From Catenulispora acidiphila DSM 44928 (GTDB lineage Bacteria; Actinomycetota; Actinomycetes; Streptomycetales; Catenulisporaceae): a stretch of DNA of 64,000 nucleotides. A program made the translations under genes and the position numbers. Each line of letters begins with the position of its first letter. Within the stretch, counting starts at the first letter, position 1. The DNA is taken from assembly GCF_000024025.1 (NCBI RefSeq), contig NC_013131.1:9342229-9406228 (forward strand). The letters are read 5' to 3'. Below are positions 41,633 to 51,463 of the stretch, piece after piece. The notes beneath the pieces were generated by a model, which was given only the letters and a program-made list of their open reading frames with translations, did no database searches and had not been told where the DNA came from.

Positions 41633-42280
41633 ATGTACGAGTTCTTGCTGGCGACCGCCGTCGCCGCCGAGCGCGACGCGCTTCAGCGGCACGCCGACGG
41701 GCTGACGGTGATAGTCACCGGCGCGGGTCCCGCGGCCGCGGCGACCGGCGCGGCCTGGGTCCTGGCCTCCGAGCCCTACAAACTGGCGGTGTCGGTGGGC
41801 ATCGGCGGCGGCTTCGCCCCGCGCGCGCCGCTGGGCTCGGTCGTGGTCTCCACCCGGGTGGTCGCCGCCGACCTCGGCGCCGACTCCCCCGAGGGCTTCC
41901 TGCCGATCGAGGAGCTGGGCTTCGCCCCGCACGTGGAGCAGCCCGACGAGCCCTGGGCCGAGCGCATCGGCACCGCGCTCGGCGAGGCCGGCCTGCACGT
42001 GGTCACCGGCGCCGTGCTGACCGTGGCCACCGTCACCGGCACCGCCGAGCGCACCGCGGAGCTGCTGGCGCGCCACCCGGACGCGGCTGCCGAGGGCATG
42101 GAGGGCTACGGCGTGGCGACCGCCGCGACGATGGCCGAGCTGCCCTTCGTGGAGATCCGCGCGATCTCCAACGTGGTCGGTCCGCGGGACCGCGAATCGT
42201 GGCGGATCGGTGAAGCCATGGACGTCCTGGCGACGGTCGGGGAGACCCTGGCCGCCCTCCAAGCGCCCGGCGTCGCATAA
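41633..42280 (+). CDS. mqnB: futalosine hydrolase
   Basis: MqnB removes hypoxanthine from futalosine to give dehypoxanthine futalosine, the substrate of MqnC. The 215-residue nucleoside-phosphorylase-fold protein has LLATAVAAERDAL at the start, VSVGIGGGFAPRAPLGSVVVS near 55, and the base/ribose-binding block AEGMEGYGVATAA near 147, followed by VEIRAISNVVGPRDRESW. The start is ATG 41633 with GGGGAG 7 nt upstream. mqnD follows 8 nt after the stop. Confidence 0.93.
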   Translation: MYEFLLATAVAAERDALQRHADGLTVIVTGAGPAAAATGAAWVLASEPYKLAVSVGIGGGFAPRAPLGSVVVSTRVVAADLGADSPEGFLPIEELGFAPHVEQPDEPWAERIGTALGEAGLHVVTGAVLTVATVTGTAERTAELLARHPDAAAEGMEGYGVATAATMAELPFVEIRAISNVVGPRDRESWRIGEAMDVLATVGETLAALQAPGVA

Positions 42281-42288
42281 TCGGCCAT
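42276..42288 (+). promoter_or_regulatory. -10 box of leaderless mqnD promoter overlapping the mqnB stop codon
   Basis: CATAAT (42276-42281) includes the TAA stop of mqnB (42278-42280) and ends 7 nt before the mqnD ATG. The same hexamer in the same position precedes the gene at 50200. It would give mqnD its own transcript inside the mqnB-mqnD pair. Confidence 0.5.
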
Positions 42289-43107
42289 ATGTCTGACGCG
42301 CCGACCGCCCTGCCCGAGAAGCTGTCCATCGCCTACTCGCCGTGCCCCAACGACACGTTCGTCTTCCACGCGCTGACCCACGGACTGCTGGCCGGCGCCC
42401 CGGCCTTCGACGTGACCTTCGCCGACATCGACGTCACGAACTACTGGGTGCAGGAGGCGGACGCCCCGGACGTCCTGAAGATCTCCTACCCGGCGCTGCC
42501 GCTGGTCCGGGACCGCTACGAGCTGCTGCACTGCGGCGGCGCCCTGGGCCGCGGCTGCGGACCGCTGGTGCTGTCCCAGGGCGCGGTGACGGCGGAGGCG
42601 CTGGCCGGCGGCGTGGTCGCGGTGCCGAGCCTGCTGTCCACCGCCTACCGGCTGTTCGAGCTGTGGGCCGAGAAGAACATCCCGGGCGGCGTGGACATCA
42701 AGGTCCTGCCGTTCCACGAGATCATGCCGGCGGTCGCGGCCGGCGAGGTGGCCGCCGGGCTGGTCATCCACGAAGCCCGCTTCACCTTCCAGAACTTCGG
42801 CCTGACCTGCCACGCCGACCTCGGCGAGTGGTGGGAGTCCGAGACCGGGCTGCCGATCCCGCTGGGCGCCATCGTGGCCCGCAAGGAGCTGGGCGCCGAG
42901 GCGCTGGCCGAGCTGAGCGCGCTGATCCGGGACTCGGTGGACTTCGCCTGGGCCGATCCGAAGGCCTCGCACGAGTACGTGATGGAACACGCGCAGGAGA
43001 TGGACCCGGAAGTCGCGCAGCAGCACATCGGGCTGTACGTGAACGAGTTCACCCGCGACCTCGGCGCGGACGGTCTCGCGGCGGTCGAGGCACTCCTCGC
43101 GAAGTAG
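42289..43107 (+). CDS. mqnD: 1,4-dihydroxy-6-naphthoate synthase
   Basis: MqnD converts cyclic dehypoxanthinylfutalosine to 1,4-dihydroxy-6-naphthoate. The 272-residue protein has the binding-protein-like fold of the family with IAYSPCPNDTFVFHALTHG near residue 15, VTFADIDVTNYWVQEADAPDVLKIS near 44, SLLSTAYRLFELWA near 110 and GLVIHEARFTFQ near 155. The missing Shine-Dalgarno and the CATAAT box indicate leaderless initiation. A perfect palindromic terminator follows. Confidence 0.95.
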   Translation: MSDAPTALPEKLSIAYSPCPNDTFVFHALTHGLLAGAPAFDVTFADIDVTNYWVQEADAPDVLKISYPALPLVRDRYELLHCGGALGRGCGPLVLSQGAVTAEALAGGVVAVPSLLSTAYRLFELWAEKNIPGGVDIKVLPFHEIMPAVAAGEVAAGLVIHEARFTFQNFGLTCHADLGEWWESETGLPIPLGAIVARKELGAEALAELSALIRDSVDFAWADPKASHEYVMEHAQEMDPEVAQQHIGLYVNEFTRDLGADGLAAVEALLAK

Positions 43108-43115
43108 TTCTTCGC

Positions 43116-43151
43116 AACGCGGCGCCGACGGGATCCCGTCGGCGCCGCGTT
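43116..43151. terminator. 36-bp perfect palindrome terminator
   Basis: The sequence from 43116 to 43151 is fully self-complementary around a GATC centre. It sits between the mqnD stop and the proS stop and should end both transcripts. Confidence 0.9.
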
Positions 43152-43153
43152 CT

Positions 43154-44605
<1,452 letters not shown>

Positions 44606-44635
44606 CTATCCAGCCGATACCGGATCGGCACGGGG

Positions 44636-46978
44636 TTATCCCCCGGCCGCCAGGTCCTCCGCGAGTCCCACGACCGCTGCCGACCCCGGCAGCGCCTGCC
44701 GCTGCACCGCGTAGGGATGGAACGACGTGGCCCGCCGCGCCCGCGCGGTCGCGACCACCACCGGCGCGCCGCTGCCGTCCTCGTTCTCGGCCATTGGGGC
44801 GTAGCCGTTGGCCCGCAGACCCTCGAGCAGTTCGGCCGGCGGCAGCTCCGAGACCGCGACGCCGGGCGCGATGCGGCGCAGCCCGAGGCCGCCGGTGCGG
44901 CGGTCGGCGAGCATCTCGGTGAGCGCGGCGTCGTTGTCGGCGCGGACGTAGGAGACGGCGGCGCCGACCCGGACGCGGCCGTGGCGGCGCGCGACGTCGT
45001 CGACGAGGTAGGACAGCGCCTGCGGGATCTCGTGGAGCGAGTGCTCGGCGAGGAAGGCGTGCAGGTCGTCGGCGGCGCGGCCGGCGTCGAAGGCGCGGCG
45101 GACCGAGGCGGTGGTGAAGCGGTAGACGGTCGCGGCGCCGGCCGACTCGATGTCGGCGATCAGCGCCATCTCGCGCGCCACCTCCGGCGCGAGCGGTCCG
45201 GGCGCGATCGCGGTCAGGTCGCCCTGGATCAGGACGTGCCGCACCGGCTCGGGCAGCGCCGCGCCGAGCGCCGAGGCGAGCGCGTCGCGCGGCAGGCCGA
45301 GCAGCAGCGCGCGGCCGTGGGCGGCCAGGATTCCGGCGCCGCCGCGCACCGGCGCGACCAGGCCGAGCCAGACCGCCTCGCGCAGCGTCCAGTCCACCAG
45401 CTGCCGCATCGCCGGACCGCTGCGGCGCGGACGCTCCCAGAACAGGCGCTCCACCACGGCGTCCAGCGCGGTCGTGGCGCCCTGCGGCAGCCGGTCCAGC
45501 TCGCCGAGCAGGTCCCGGCGCATCTCGGTCACGGCCCAGGAGGCGACCTCCGCCGACAGCGGCGCGACCTGCCGGTTGCGCTCGTCCGGCGCCCCGACCC
45601 GGCCCGCGGCCCGGTCCGAGACCAGCCACGCCGCCGCCAGCTCGGCCCAGCGGCGCTCCGGCGGCAGGTCCAGCCAGCGGTCGTAGGCCGGGGTCGGCAG
45701 CCAGAAGCCGGAGGCCAGGTCGGCGGCCACGAGCCCGGCGGCGTAGGCCAGCTCGATCAGGAAGGCGGCCTCCTCCTCGGGCACGTCGAGCAGCGCGGCG
45801 GTGCGCCGCAGATCCCTGATGCCGGCGCCGCCGGAGCGCAGGACGCCGGGCGGGCCGGCGGCCCAGGCGTCGAGCAGCTCCTCGATCCGGCGGGGCACGG
45901 CGATCGCCGCGGCTCCGGCGGCCGCGTCGGCATTACGGGGGTCGTGCTGGGCGATCGCGATGGCGGGCGGCTCGGCGGCCAGATCGCGGTGCAGCCCGGA
46001 GCCGAAGACATGGCGCCGCAGGAAGAACGCGATCTCGCGCGGCAGCACGACGGTGTCCTCGGTCCAGCGGCCGAGGATGCCGCGCGCCAGAAGCCATTCC
46101 AGCGGGGACTCGGAGGGTTCGGCAGTGCCAGAGTCGGGATCCGCGTCAGTCTCAGGGTCCTGGGTTTCCGCTTCGTAGGCGTCATCGTCGGCGGACAAGC
46201 TGATCCGGCCGAACGGCGGTCCCCAGACCAGCTTCTCCAGCACGGCTTCCACCCCGGCCGGCGCGCTGTCCAGCACGGCACGCATGCGCGGCGCGTCAGC
46301 GGCCAACGCGGAGATCGAACCGACCGCGCTGACCGGATCGGGGGTCGCGGGCAGCCCGAGGCGGCGCAAGAACTGCTGCATCCCGGCGGGAGAGGAGTTG
46401 TTCAGCGCCGAGGCCAGCGGCGGACCGAGCCCGACCGGGTTCTCCCCCAACGCCTCGCGGGCGTTGACGAGCGGCCGCAGTCCCTCGTCCGGTCCCCACA
46501 ACAGCGCCGTGTCCCGCAGTTGCTCGATGGCGTCGGCGACCGCACCCTGCTCGGGCAGCCCGAGCAGGGCGGCAGTTGAGGAAGCGGTCACCGGTTCCGG
46601 CGACACGGCGAGCGCTTGGAGCACTTGCAGAGTGAGTGCGTCAAGTCGGTCCATCGCCAACGCCACCGACGCGCGCTGCGAGGCCCGCTCGGCCAACGAC
46701 GCCAGGGACACCGGCGGCGGCACCGCCAGATCCGGCCGCGCCGCCAGCAGGTTGGCCAGCCTTTCCACCGTCCAGGAACGCAGCTCGTCGGCCAGCGAGC
46801 GCCTGCGCGGCACCGAGGCGGAGGCCGGCGAGCCGGTCCCGTTCGCCCCCGTGCGCGCCGGGGGCGTGTCCGAACCCTGAGACGCTCCGCCCCCCGCCGG
46901 GCCCCGATCGGCGCGCGTCACCGCCCGTGCACCTGCGGTGCCGGGTCGTGCGGAATGGCCGGGGTGTTCGGTGGGCAT
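44636..46978 (-). CDS. helicase-associated (XPB/Ssl2-like N-terminal) protein
   Basis: The 780-residue protein corresponds to the actinobacterial helicase-associated family (Rv0862c-like) normally encoded beside XPB helicase. It has an N-terminal disordered part to about residue 55, LADELRSWTVERLANLLAARPDL near 65 (start of a winged-helix-like region), repeated helical segments, and a C-terminal domain with VRHVLIQGDLTAIAPGPL and AAVSYVRADNDAALTEML. No Walker motifs are present, so it is not itself an ATPase. XPB lies about 13 kb away at 59697. The start is ATG 46978; the frame continues upstream without similarity. Confidence 0.75.
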   Translation of the reverse strand: MPTEHPGHSARPGTAGARAVTRADRGPAGGGASQGSDTPPARTGANGTGSPASASVPRRRSLADELRSWTVERLANLLAARPDLAVPPPVSLASLAERASQRASVALAMDRLDALTLQVLQALAVSPEPVTASSTAALLGLPEQGAVADAIEQLRDTALLWGPDEGLRPLVNAREALGENPVGLGPPLASALNNSSPAGMQQFLRRLGLPATPDPVSAVGSISALAADAPRMRAVLDSAPAGVEAVLEKLVWGPPFGRISLSADDDAYEAETQDPETDADPDSGTAEPSESPLEWLLARGILGRWTEDTVVLPREIAFFLRRHVFGSGLHRDLAAEPPAIAIAQHDPRNADAAAGAAAIAVPRRIEELLDAWAAGPPGVLRSGGAGIRDLRRTAALLDVPEEEAAFLIELAYAAGLVAADLASGFWLPTPAYDRWLDLPPERRWAELAAAWLVSDRAAGRVGAPDERNRQVAPLSAEVASWAVTEMRRDLLGELDRLPQGATTALDAVVERLFWERPRRSGPAMRQLVDWTLREAVWLGLVAPVRGGAGILAAHGRALLLGLPRDALASALGAALPEPVRHVLIQGDLTAIAPGPLAPEVAREMALIADIESAGAATVYRFTTASVRRAFDAGRAADDLHAFLAEHSLHEIPQALSYLVDDVARRHGRVRVGAAVSYVRADNDAALTEMLADRRTGGLGLRRIAPGVAVSELPPAELLEGLRANGYAPMAENEDGSGAPVVVATARARRATSFHPYAVQRQALPGSAAVVGLAEDLAAGG

Positions 46979-47015
46979 CACAGACAACGGTAGTCGAGTC
47001 CGAACGATCACAGCG

Positions 47016-47038
47016 CCCGCATACGATACGGATGCGGG
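47016..47038 (+). promoter_or_regulatory. promoter with inverted repeat for the 47097 gene
   Basis: CCCGCAT (47016-47022) and ATGCGGG (47032-47038) form a 7-bp inverted repeat around TACGAT (47022-47027), a plausible -10 box. The repeat could be an operator in this divergent region. Confidence 0.4.
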
Positions 47039-47096
47039 TGCCACAGCCGGCACAGCCGTGGCATCGGGCCTCAACAGAAGCAGGGGGAACGCAGGG

Positions 47097-48110
47097 GTGA
47101 CGGCCGAGACCGACCAGGAGATGTTCCGGTACCTGGCCGAGCTGTCCACGTTGGCGGAGGGGCGCATGTCGCCCACGTCGCGGAACCAGCTCGTCTCCCG
47201 GACCCGCGCGGAGATCGAATCCCGGGTCAGCGACCGCAAGGCGACACGAACCGCCGACGTGCGCCAGATCCTTCTCGGCATGGGCCGCCCCGAGGCCCTG
47301 GTGATGGCCGAGGCGAACAAGGACCCGCTGTACGCCGCGCGGGAGCGGCAGCGCCGCGGCGGCGGCAGCAACGCCTACGGCGCCGCTTCCGTCTTCTCCC
47401 CCGAGGTCGACCCGGCCATCGCCCGGCTGGTCACCCCGGAGTCGCTGTCCAACCCGCCGTTCGGCGGCTCCGGCGGCTCGGACTCCGGCGGCGACGCGCT
47501 GCCCGGACCGGAGATCCCCGCCGAGCCGGACCCCTTCGGCGCCGGCAGCAGCGACTGGTACTACAGCGGCGAGCCGGAGGAAGGGGGAGCGGGCCGAGCG
47601 GGAGGCTCCGGCGGCTCGGACGCCGCCGGCCCGCAGATCCCGATCGAGAGCCTCAGCAGCTTCACGCCGGCTCCCGGACCCGCGCCGGCGCCGCCGCCCC
47701 CGCCGATCGCCGCCGGACCGATGGTGCGGCGCACGGCTCAGGGCCACACGCAGGCGCTGGCGGCGGTGACCGTGTTGTGCGTCGGCGCGATCGTCAACGC
47801 GATCGCCATGTCGCCGTACACGATCGGGATCGTGATCATCGGCTACCTGCTGGCGATGACGTCGTACTCGTACACACCCGGGGAGAAGCGGGTCGCGCTG
47901 ATCGGCGTGCCGCTCACCGCGTTCGTGTTCTACGCCTTCGGGCTGTTCCTGGCGCGCGGCCGCTCGACCGGGCACACCACACCGCTGAACTCCGACCAGA
48001 CCTGGCAGGCGGCCAAGGACGGGTTCACGGCCGTCCCCACGATGCTCGGCTTGCTCGGCGCGCTCTACCTGCTCTGGCGGCTGTTCAAGGCGGTCGCTAA
48101 GTCCGGCTGA
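47097..48110 (+). CDS. uncharacterised membrane protein
   Basis: The 337-residue protein starts VTAETDQEMFRYLAELSTL with a helical N-terminal domain to about residue 80 (similar in feel to cytoplasmic HAAS-type modules), then a Gly/Ser/Pro-rich linker to about 205, then three hydrophobic helices: LAAVTVLCVGAIVNAIAMSP, GIVIIGYLLAMTSYSY, LIGVPLTAFVFYAFGLFLA, and a last one (MLGLLGALYLLWRLF). Family not recognised. GTG 47097 has AGGGGG about 9 nt upstream. Its 3' end overlaps the convergent sucrase/ferredoxin-like gene by 14 bp. Confidence 0.68.
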   Translation: MTAETDQEMFRYLAELSTLAEGRMSPTSRNQLVSRTRAEIESRVSDRKATRTADVRQILLGMGRPEALVMAEANKDPLYAARERQRRGGGSNAYGAASVFSPEVDPAIARLVTPESLSNPPFGGSGGSDSGGDALPGPEIPAEPDPFGAGSSDWYYSGEPEEGGAGRAGGSGGSDAAGPQIPIESLSSFTPAPGPAPAPPPPPIAAGPMVRRTAQGHTQALAAVTVLCVGAIVNAIAMSPYTIGIVIIGYLLAMTSYSYTPGEKRVALIGVPLTAFVFYAFGLFLARGRSTGHTTPLNSDQTWQAAKDGFTAVPTMLGLLGALYLLWRLFKAVAKSG

Positions 48111-48801
48111 CCCCGGCGCGTCCTCGGAAGTGCGCGGCGGACACCTCGCCGCGCAGGCAGCCGAGGGCGACCTCGGCGGCCGAGGCCCGGTCGAGGCGGC
48201 CGTGGTAGGTGCCGTCGGGCAGGCAGACCATGTTCGCCGCGAACTGGTCGCCGCCGAGGTGTGTGGTCTCCCAGACCGGCAGTCCGCGCGCGGCCAGTTC
48301 CCGGGCGACCGGGCCGCCGTAGCGCGCACAGCACACGTCGCGCTTGCCGTGGGTGCAGACCAGCAGGATCCGGTCCCGGAGCGGCGTGCCGAATCCGGGC
48401 GGGCCGCCGTCGGCGAGAGCGGCGAGGTCCAGCTTCCCGATGTCGCGGCCGAGATCGCCGGTGACGCGCCGTTCCAGCCAGCGCGCGCCGGGCGGGCCGC
48501 CGGCGACGAAGACCACCCGGTCCCCCGCCGGCGCGCGCCCCTCGCGGTCCGGACGCCGGATCAGCTGCGGACGGACCGAATAAGCCGGCGCGGCCGTGAG
48601 CACCTCGATCGCCGCGGCGGGGAGATCCTGCGGCCAGCCGAACGCCGGCCACGGACCGGGATGCTCGACCGCCAGCCACGCCTTCGCCCGCGGCGGCGCG
48701 GTGTCGCCCAGCGGCTCGCGCGCCGCCCGGCACAGTGCGGCGCAGCCGCCGAGGGCGGATTCGCAGACGGACACAGGCAGGTCCTTCGGAGGCTTCGGCA
48801 C
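48097..48801 (-). CDS. sucrase/ferredoxin-like (thioredoxin-like [2Fe-2S]) protein
   Basis: The 234-residue protein has the family's cysteine block LLVCTHGKRDVCCARYG (Cys149, Cys157, Cys158) and HLGGDQFAANMVCLPDG downstream, consistent with a thioredoxin-like [2Fe-2S] fold. N-terminal cysteines 13, 20 and 24 may add to it. Some members are linked to iron or siderophore metabolism. An IdeR/DmdR-like iron box overlaps the start region, so iron control is likely. The start is GTG 48801. The 3' end overlaps the convergent gene by 14 bp. Confidence 0.83.
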   Translation of the reverse strand: MPKPPKDLPVSVCESALGGCAALCRAAREPLGDTAPPRAKAWLAVEHPGPWPAFGWPQDLPAAAIEVLTAAPAYSVRPQLIRRPDREGRAPAGDRVVFVAGGPPGARWLERRVTGDLGRDIGKLDLAALADGGPPGFGTPLRDRILLVCTHGKRDVCCARYGGPVARELAARGLPVWETTHLGGDQFAANMVCLPDGTYHGRLDRASAAEVALGCLRGEVSAAHFRGRAGVSRT

Positions 48802-48802
48802 T

Positions 48803-48821
48803 CAGGGTAGCCTCACCTTAC
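48803..48821 (-). promoter_or_regulatory. iron box (IdeR/DmdR-type) upstream of the sucrase/ferredoxin-like gene
   Basis: On the minus strand the sequence TAAGGTGAGGCTACCCT (48804-48820) matches the core of the actinobacterial iron box (TTAGGTGAGCCTAACCTAA orientation) at about 14 of 17 positions. It lies directly before the GTG and covers GAGGCT, a possible -10 box 7 nt from the start codon. Confidence 0.65.
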
Positions 48822-48923
48822 CCCGCTGGCCGTCCGCTCTCCCCTGGCGCGCCCTGCGCGCTCGTCCGAACCGGTGACCCCGGCGCCGGGAGGCGCGATC
48901 GCGGGCGGCACTAGTCTGATCAC

Positions 48924-49541
48924 ATGACCACCGCGCCGCTCACCGTGGGCTTCGACCTCGACATGACCCTGATCGACTCCCGGCCCGGCGTGCACGCGAC
49001 GATGACCGAGCTGTCCCGGCGCACCGGGGTGGCCATCGACGCCGACGCGGTCGTCAGCCGCCTCGGGCCGCCGCTGGACGAGGAGCTCGCCCACTGGTTC
49101 CCGGCCGACCGCATCGCCGCCGCGGGGGACGAATACCGCGCGCTGTATCCGGAGTTCGCGATCGCGCCGACACCCGCGCTGCCCGGCGCCGCCGAGGCGT
49201 TCGCGACGATCCGCGAGCGGGGCGGCCGGGTCATGGTCGTCACCGCGAAGTACGGGCCCAACGCCGCGCTGCACCTGGAACACCTCGACCTCGTCCCGGA
49301 CGTCCTGGTCGGCTGGCACTGGGGACCGAAGAAGGGCGAGGCGCTGCTCGAGCACGGCGCGACCGTCTACGTGGGCGACCACCTCGGGGACATCCTCGGC
49401 GCGCGGGCGGCCGGCGCGGTGGCCGTCTCGGTGGCGACCGGGCCGGTCAGCGCCCCGGACCTGGCGGCCGCCGGAGCCGACGCCGTCCTGGCCGACCTGC
49501 GTGGTTTCCCGGCGTGGCTCGACGGGTATCTGGCCGCCTGA
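48924..49541 (+). CDS. HAD-family phosphatase
   Basis: The 205-residue protein has HAD motif I GFDLDMTLIDS (Asp nucleophile near residue 10), motif II VMVVTAKYG, a Lys in GPKKGEALL (motif III) and VYVGDHLGDILGARAAG (motif IV). It is similar to phosphoglycolate-phosphatase-like enzymes. Substrate unknown. TAGTCT (48912-48917) ends 6 nt before the ATG and there is no Shine-Dalgarno, so a leaderless start is likely. Confidence 0.88.
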   Translation: MTTAPLTVGFDLDMTLIDSRPGVHATMTELSRRTGVAIDADAVVSRLGPPLDEELAHWFPADRIAAAGDEYRALYPEFAIAPTPALPGAAEAFATIRERGGRVMVVTAKYGPNAALHLEHLDLVPDVLVGWHWGPKKGEALLEHGATVYVGDHLGDILGARAAGAVAVSVATGPVSAPDLAAAGADAVLADLRGFPAWLDGYLAA

Positions 49542-49565
49542 TTATCTGTGCGAGCCCAGCGAATC

Positions 49566-49620
49566 CGTATCCGCCATCTGCTCACGCGACCCGTGTCCGC
49601 CCACGAAGTCTGTATCCGCC
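49566..49620. repeat. three spaced copies of a YGTRTCCGCC element
   Basis: CGTATCCGCC (49566-49575), CGTGTCCGCC (49592-49601) and TGTATCCGCC (49611-49620) lie in the region before the cold-shock gene, at 26 and 19 bp spacing. They may be remnants or binding sites. Confidence 0.4.
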
Positions 49621-49728
49621 CAGCCCCTGGTCGAGCCCTGGGATAACCCTGCCCAAGGCGGACGTTTCCTGGTTACGCTTACCCCGCAAGAGTGAATCAC
49701 CGACGACAGCAGACGCGAGGGTCCCACC

Positions 49729-50124
49729 GTGCCTACCGGCAAGATCAAGTGGTACGACACCGAAAAGGGTTTCGGCTTCATCACCCGCGACGACGGGCCC
49801 GACGTGTTCATGCACTCCTCCGCGCTGCCCGCGGGCACCGCGGAGCTCAAGAGCGGCCAGCGGGTCGAGTTCGGGGTGGCCGCCGGCAAGCGCGGCGACA
49901 CCGCGATAGGCGTGAAGCTGCTCGAGACCCGGCCGAGCGTGGAGGCCGCGGTGGCGGCCCGCGACCGCAAGCCGGCCGAGGAGATGGTGGTCATCGTCGA
50001 GGACGTGATGAAGCTGCTCGACGGCATGTCGGAGACCTTCCGCCGGGGCAAGTACCCGGACAAGGCCACCTCGCGCAAGCTCGCCGGGGTGCTGCGCGCC
50101 GTCGCCGACCAGCTGGAGAGCTGA
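49729..50124 (+). CDS. cold-shock domain protein with C-terminal extension
   Basis: The 131-residue protein has a cold-shock domain (residues 1-65) with KIKWYDTEKGFGFITRDDG (RNP-1 region) and DVFMHSSAL (RNP-2 region), then a ~65-residue acidic/helical extension (PAEEMVVIVEDVMKLLDGM) not found in short CspA proteins. CSD proteins bind single-stranded RNA or DNA. The GTG start has GAGGG 7 nt upstream. A homologue of this size is a known neighbour of mqnD in streptomycetes. Confidence 0.9.
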   Translation: MPTGKIKWYDTEKGFGFITRDDGPDVFMHSSALPAGTAELKSGQRVEFGVAAGKRGDTAIGVKLLETRPSVEAAVAARDRKPAEEMVVIVEDVMKLLDGMSETFRRGKYPDKATSRKLAGVLRAVADQLES

Positions 50125-50186
50125 GCGGGGGCGCCGACCAGGCCACCACATCGTGAACGGCTATGCCGCGGGCCGCGACCTGCTCG

Positions 50187-50199
50187 CATAATCACTGTC
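50187..50199 (+). promoter_or_regulatory. -10 box of leaderless promoter for the PLP gene
   Basis: CATAAT (50187-50192) ends 7 nt before the ATG at 50200, identical in sequence and spacing to the mqnD box. Confidence 0.5.
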
Positions 50200-51399
50200 A
50201 TGAGCGAAGATCGGAACATAGCCCGGGTCACCGCCACAGCCGCCGTCCACGCGGGGCGGACCGTCACGAACCCGACGCCGCCGATCGACCTGTCGGCGAC
50301 GTACTACCTGCCCGGCGTCGACGCCGGCGGCGAGAGCTACGAGGCGCTGGTCGCCGGGGGTGCGCCCACCGCCGAGGGCGGCCTGGTCTACCAGCGGATG
50401 TGGAACCCCACGACCGCCGGGTTCGAGCGCGCGCTGGCCGAGCTCGAGGGCCTGCCCGAGGCGGTGTCCTTCGCGAGCGGGATGGCCGCGATCACTGCCT
50501 GCCTGCTGGCCGCGACTGCTACCAAGGCGGCCGACGGCAAGCGGCACATCATCGCCCTCCGCCCGATCTACGGTGGCACCGACGGCCTGCTCACCAAGGG
50601 CACGCTGGGCACCGAGGTCACCTGGGTCGACGGCCCGGCCGACATCGCCGCGGCGCTGGCCGCCCGCCCGGACACAGCGCTGGTCGTGGTCGAGACCCCG
50701 GCCAACCCGACCGCGCAGCTGCTGGACCTCGACGCGGTCGCCGAGGCCTGCGGCGACGTGCCCTACCTGGTCGACTCCACCTTCGCGACCCCGGTCCTGC
50801 AGCAGCCGGCGCGGCACGGCGCGACGCTGGTCGTGCACAGCGCCACCAAGTACCTCGGCGGGCACTGCGACGTCCTCGGCGGCGTGGTCGCCACGACGCC
50901 GGAGTGGGCCGCGCGGCTGCGGGACATCCGGGTCCAGACCGGCGGGCTGCTGCACCCGATCGCCGGCTACCTGCTGCACCGCGGGTTGCAGACGCTGCCG
51001 CTGCGCGTGAAGCGCTCCTCGGAGACGGCGCAGACGGTCGCCGAGTGGCTGGTCGCGCACCCGGCGGTGGAGCGCGTGTACTACCCCGGGCTGCCCGGCG
51101 GCGACCCGGACGGCCTGATCGGCCCGGACAAGCAGATGCTGCTGCCCGGCGCGATGCTCGCCTTCTCGATGCGCGGCGGCTACGACGCGGCCGCGGCGGT
51201 CGCCGAGAACGTGCGGCTGATCCTGCACGCCGCCTCGCTCGGCGGCGCCGAGTCGCTGATCACGCACCCGGCTTCGCTGAGCCACCGGCACGTCGCGCCG
51301 AACGCCCGGCCGGACGCCGGACTGCTGCGGTTCTCGGTGGGCCTGGAGGACGCCGAGGACCTCGTCGGCGACCTCGAAGCGGCGTTCACGAAGATCTAG
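50200..51399 (+). CDS. cystathionine gamma-synthase/lyase family PLP enzyme
   Basis: The 399-residue enzyme belongs to the Cys/Met-metabolism PLP family. The Schiff-base Lys is Lys217 in VHSATKYLGGHCDVLGG; the PLP-binding LVDSTFATPVLQQP, the tetramer-interface Tyr/Arg (VYQRMWNPT) and LGGAESLITHPAS near the C-terminus are present. It could act as cystathionine gamma-synthase, gamma-lyase or O-succinylhomoserine sulfhydrylase; the sequence alone does not decide. A leaderless start is expected. Confidence 0.9.
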   Translation: MSEDRNIARVTATAAVHAGRTVTNPTPPIDLSATYYLPGVDAGGESYEALVAGGAPTAEGGLVYQRMWNPTTAGFERALAELEGLPEAVSFASGMAAITACLLAATATKAADGKRHIIALRPIYGGTDGLLTKGTLGTEVTWVDGPADIAAALAARPDTALVVVETPANPTAQLLDLDAVAEACGDVPYLVDSTFATPVLQQPARHGATLVVHSATKYLGGHCDVLGGVVATTPEWAARLRDIRVQTGGLLHPIAGYLLHRGLQTLPLRVKRSSETAQTVAEWLVAHPAVERVYYPGLPGGDPDGLIGPDKQMLLPGAMLAFSMRGGYDAAAAVAENVRLILHAASLGGAESLITHPASLSHRHVAPNARPDAGLLRFSVGLEDAEDLVGDLEAAFTKI

Positions 51400-51463
51400 C
51401 CGCGCGTCACCCGTTTCCCTCCCCCGGCATGCACCGCCGCGGACCGAGGTGGATAAAGGCTCC

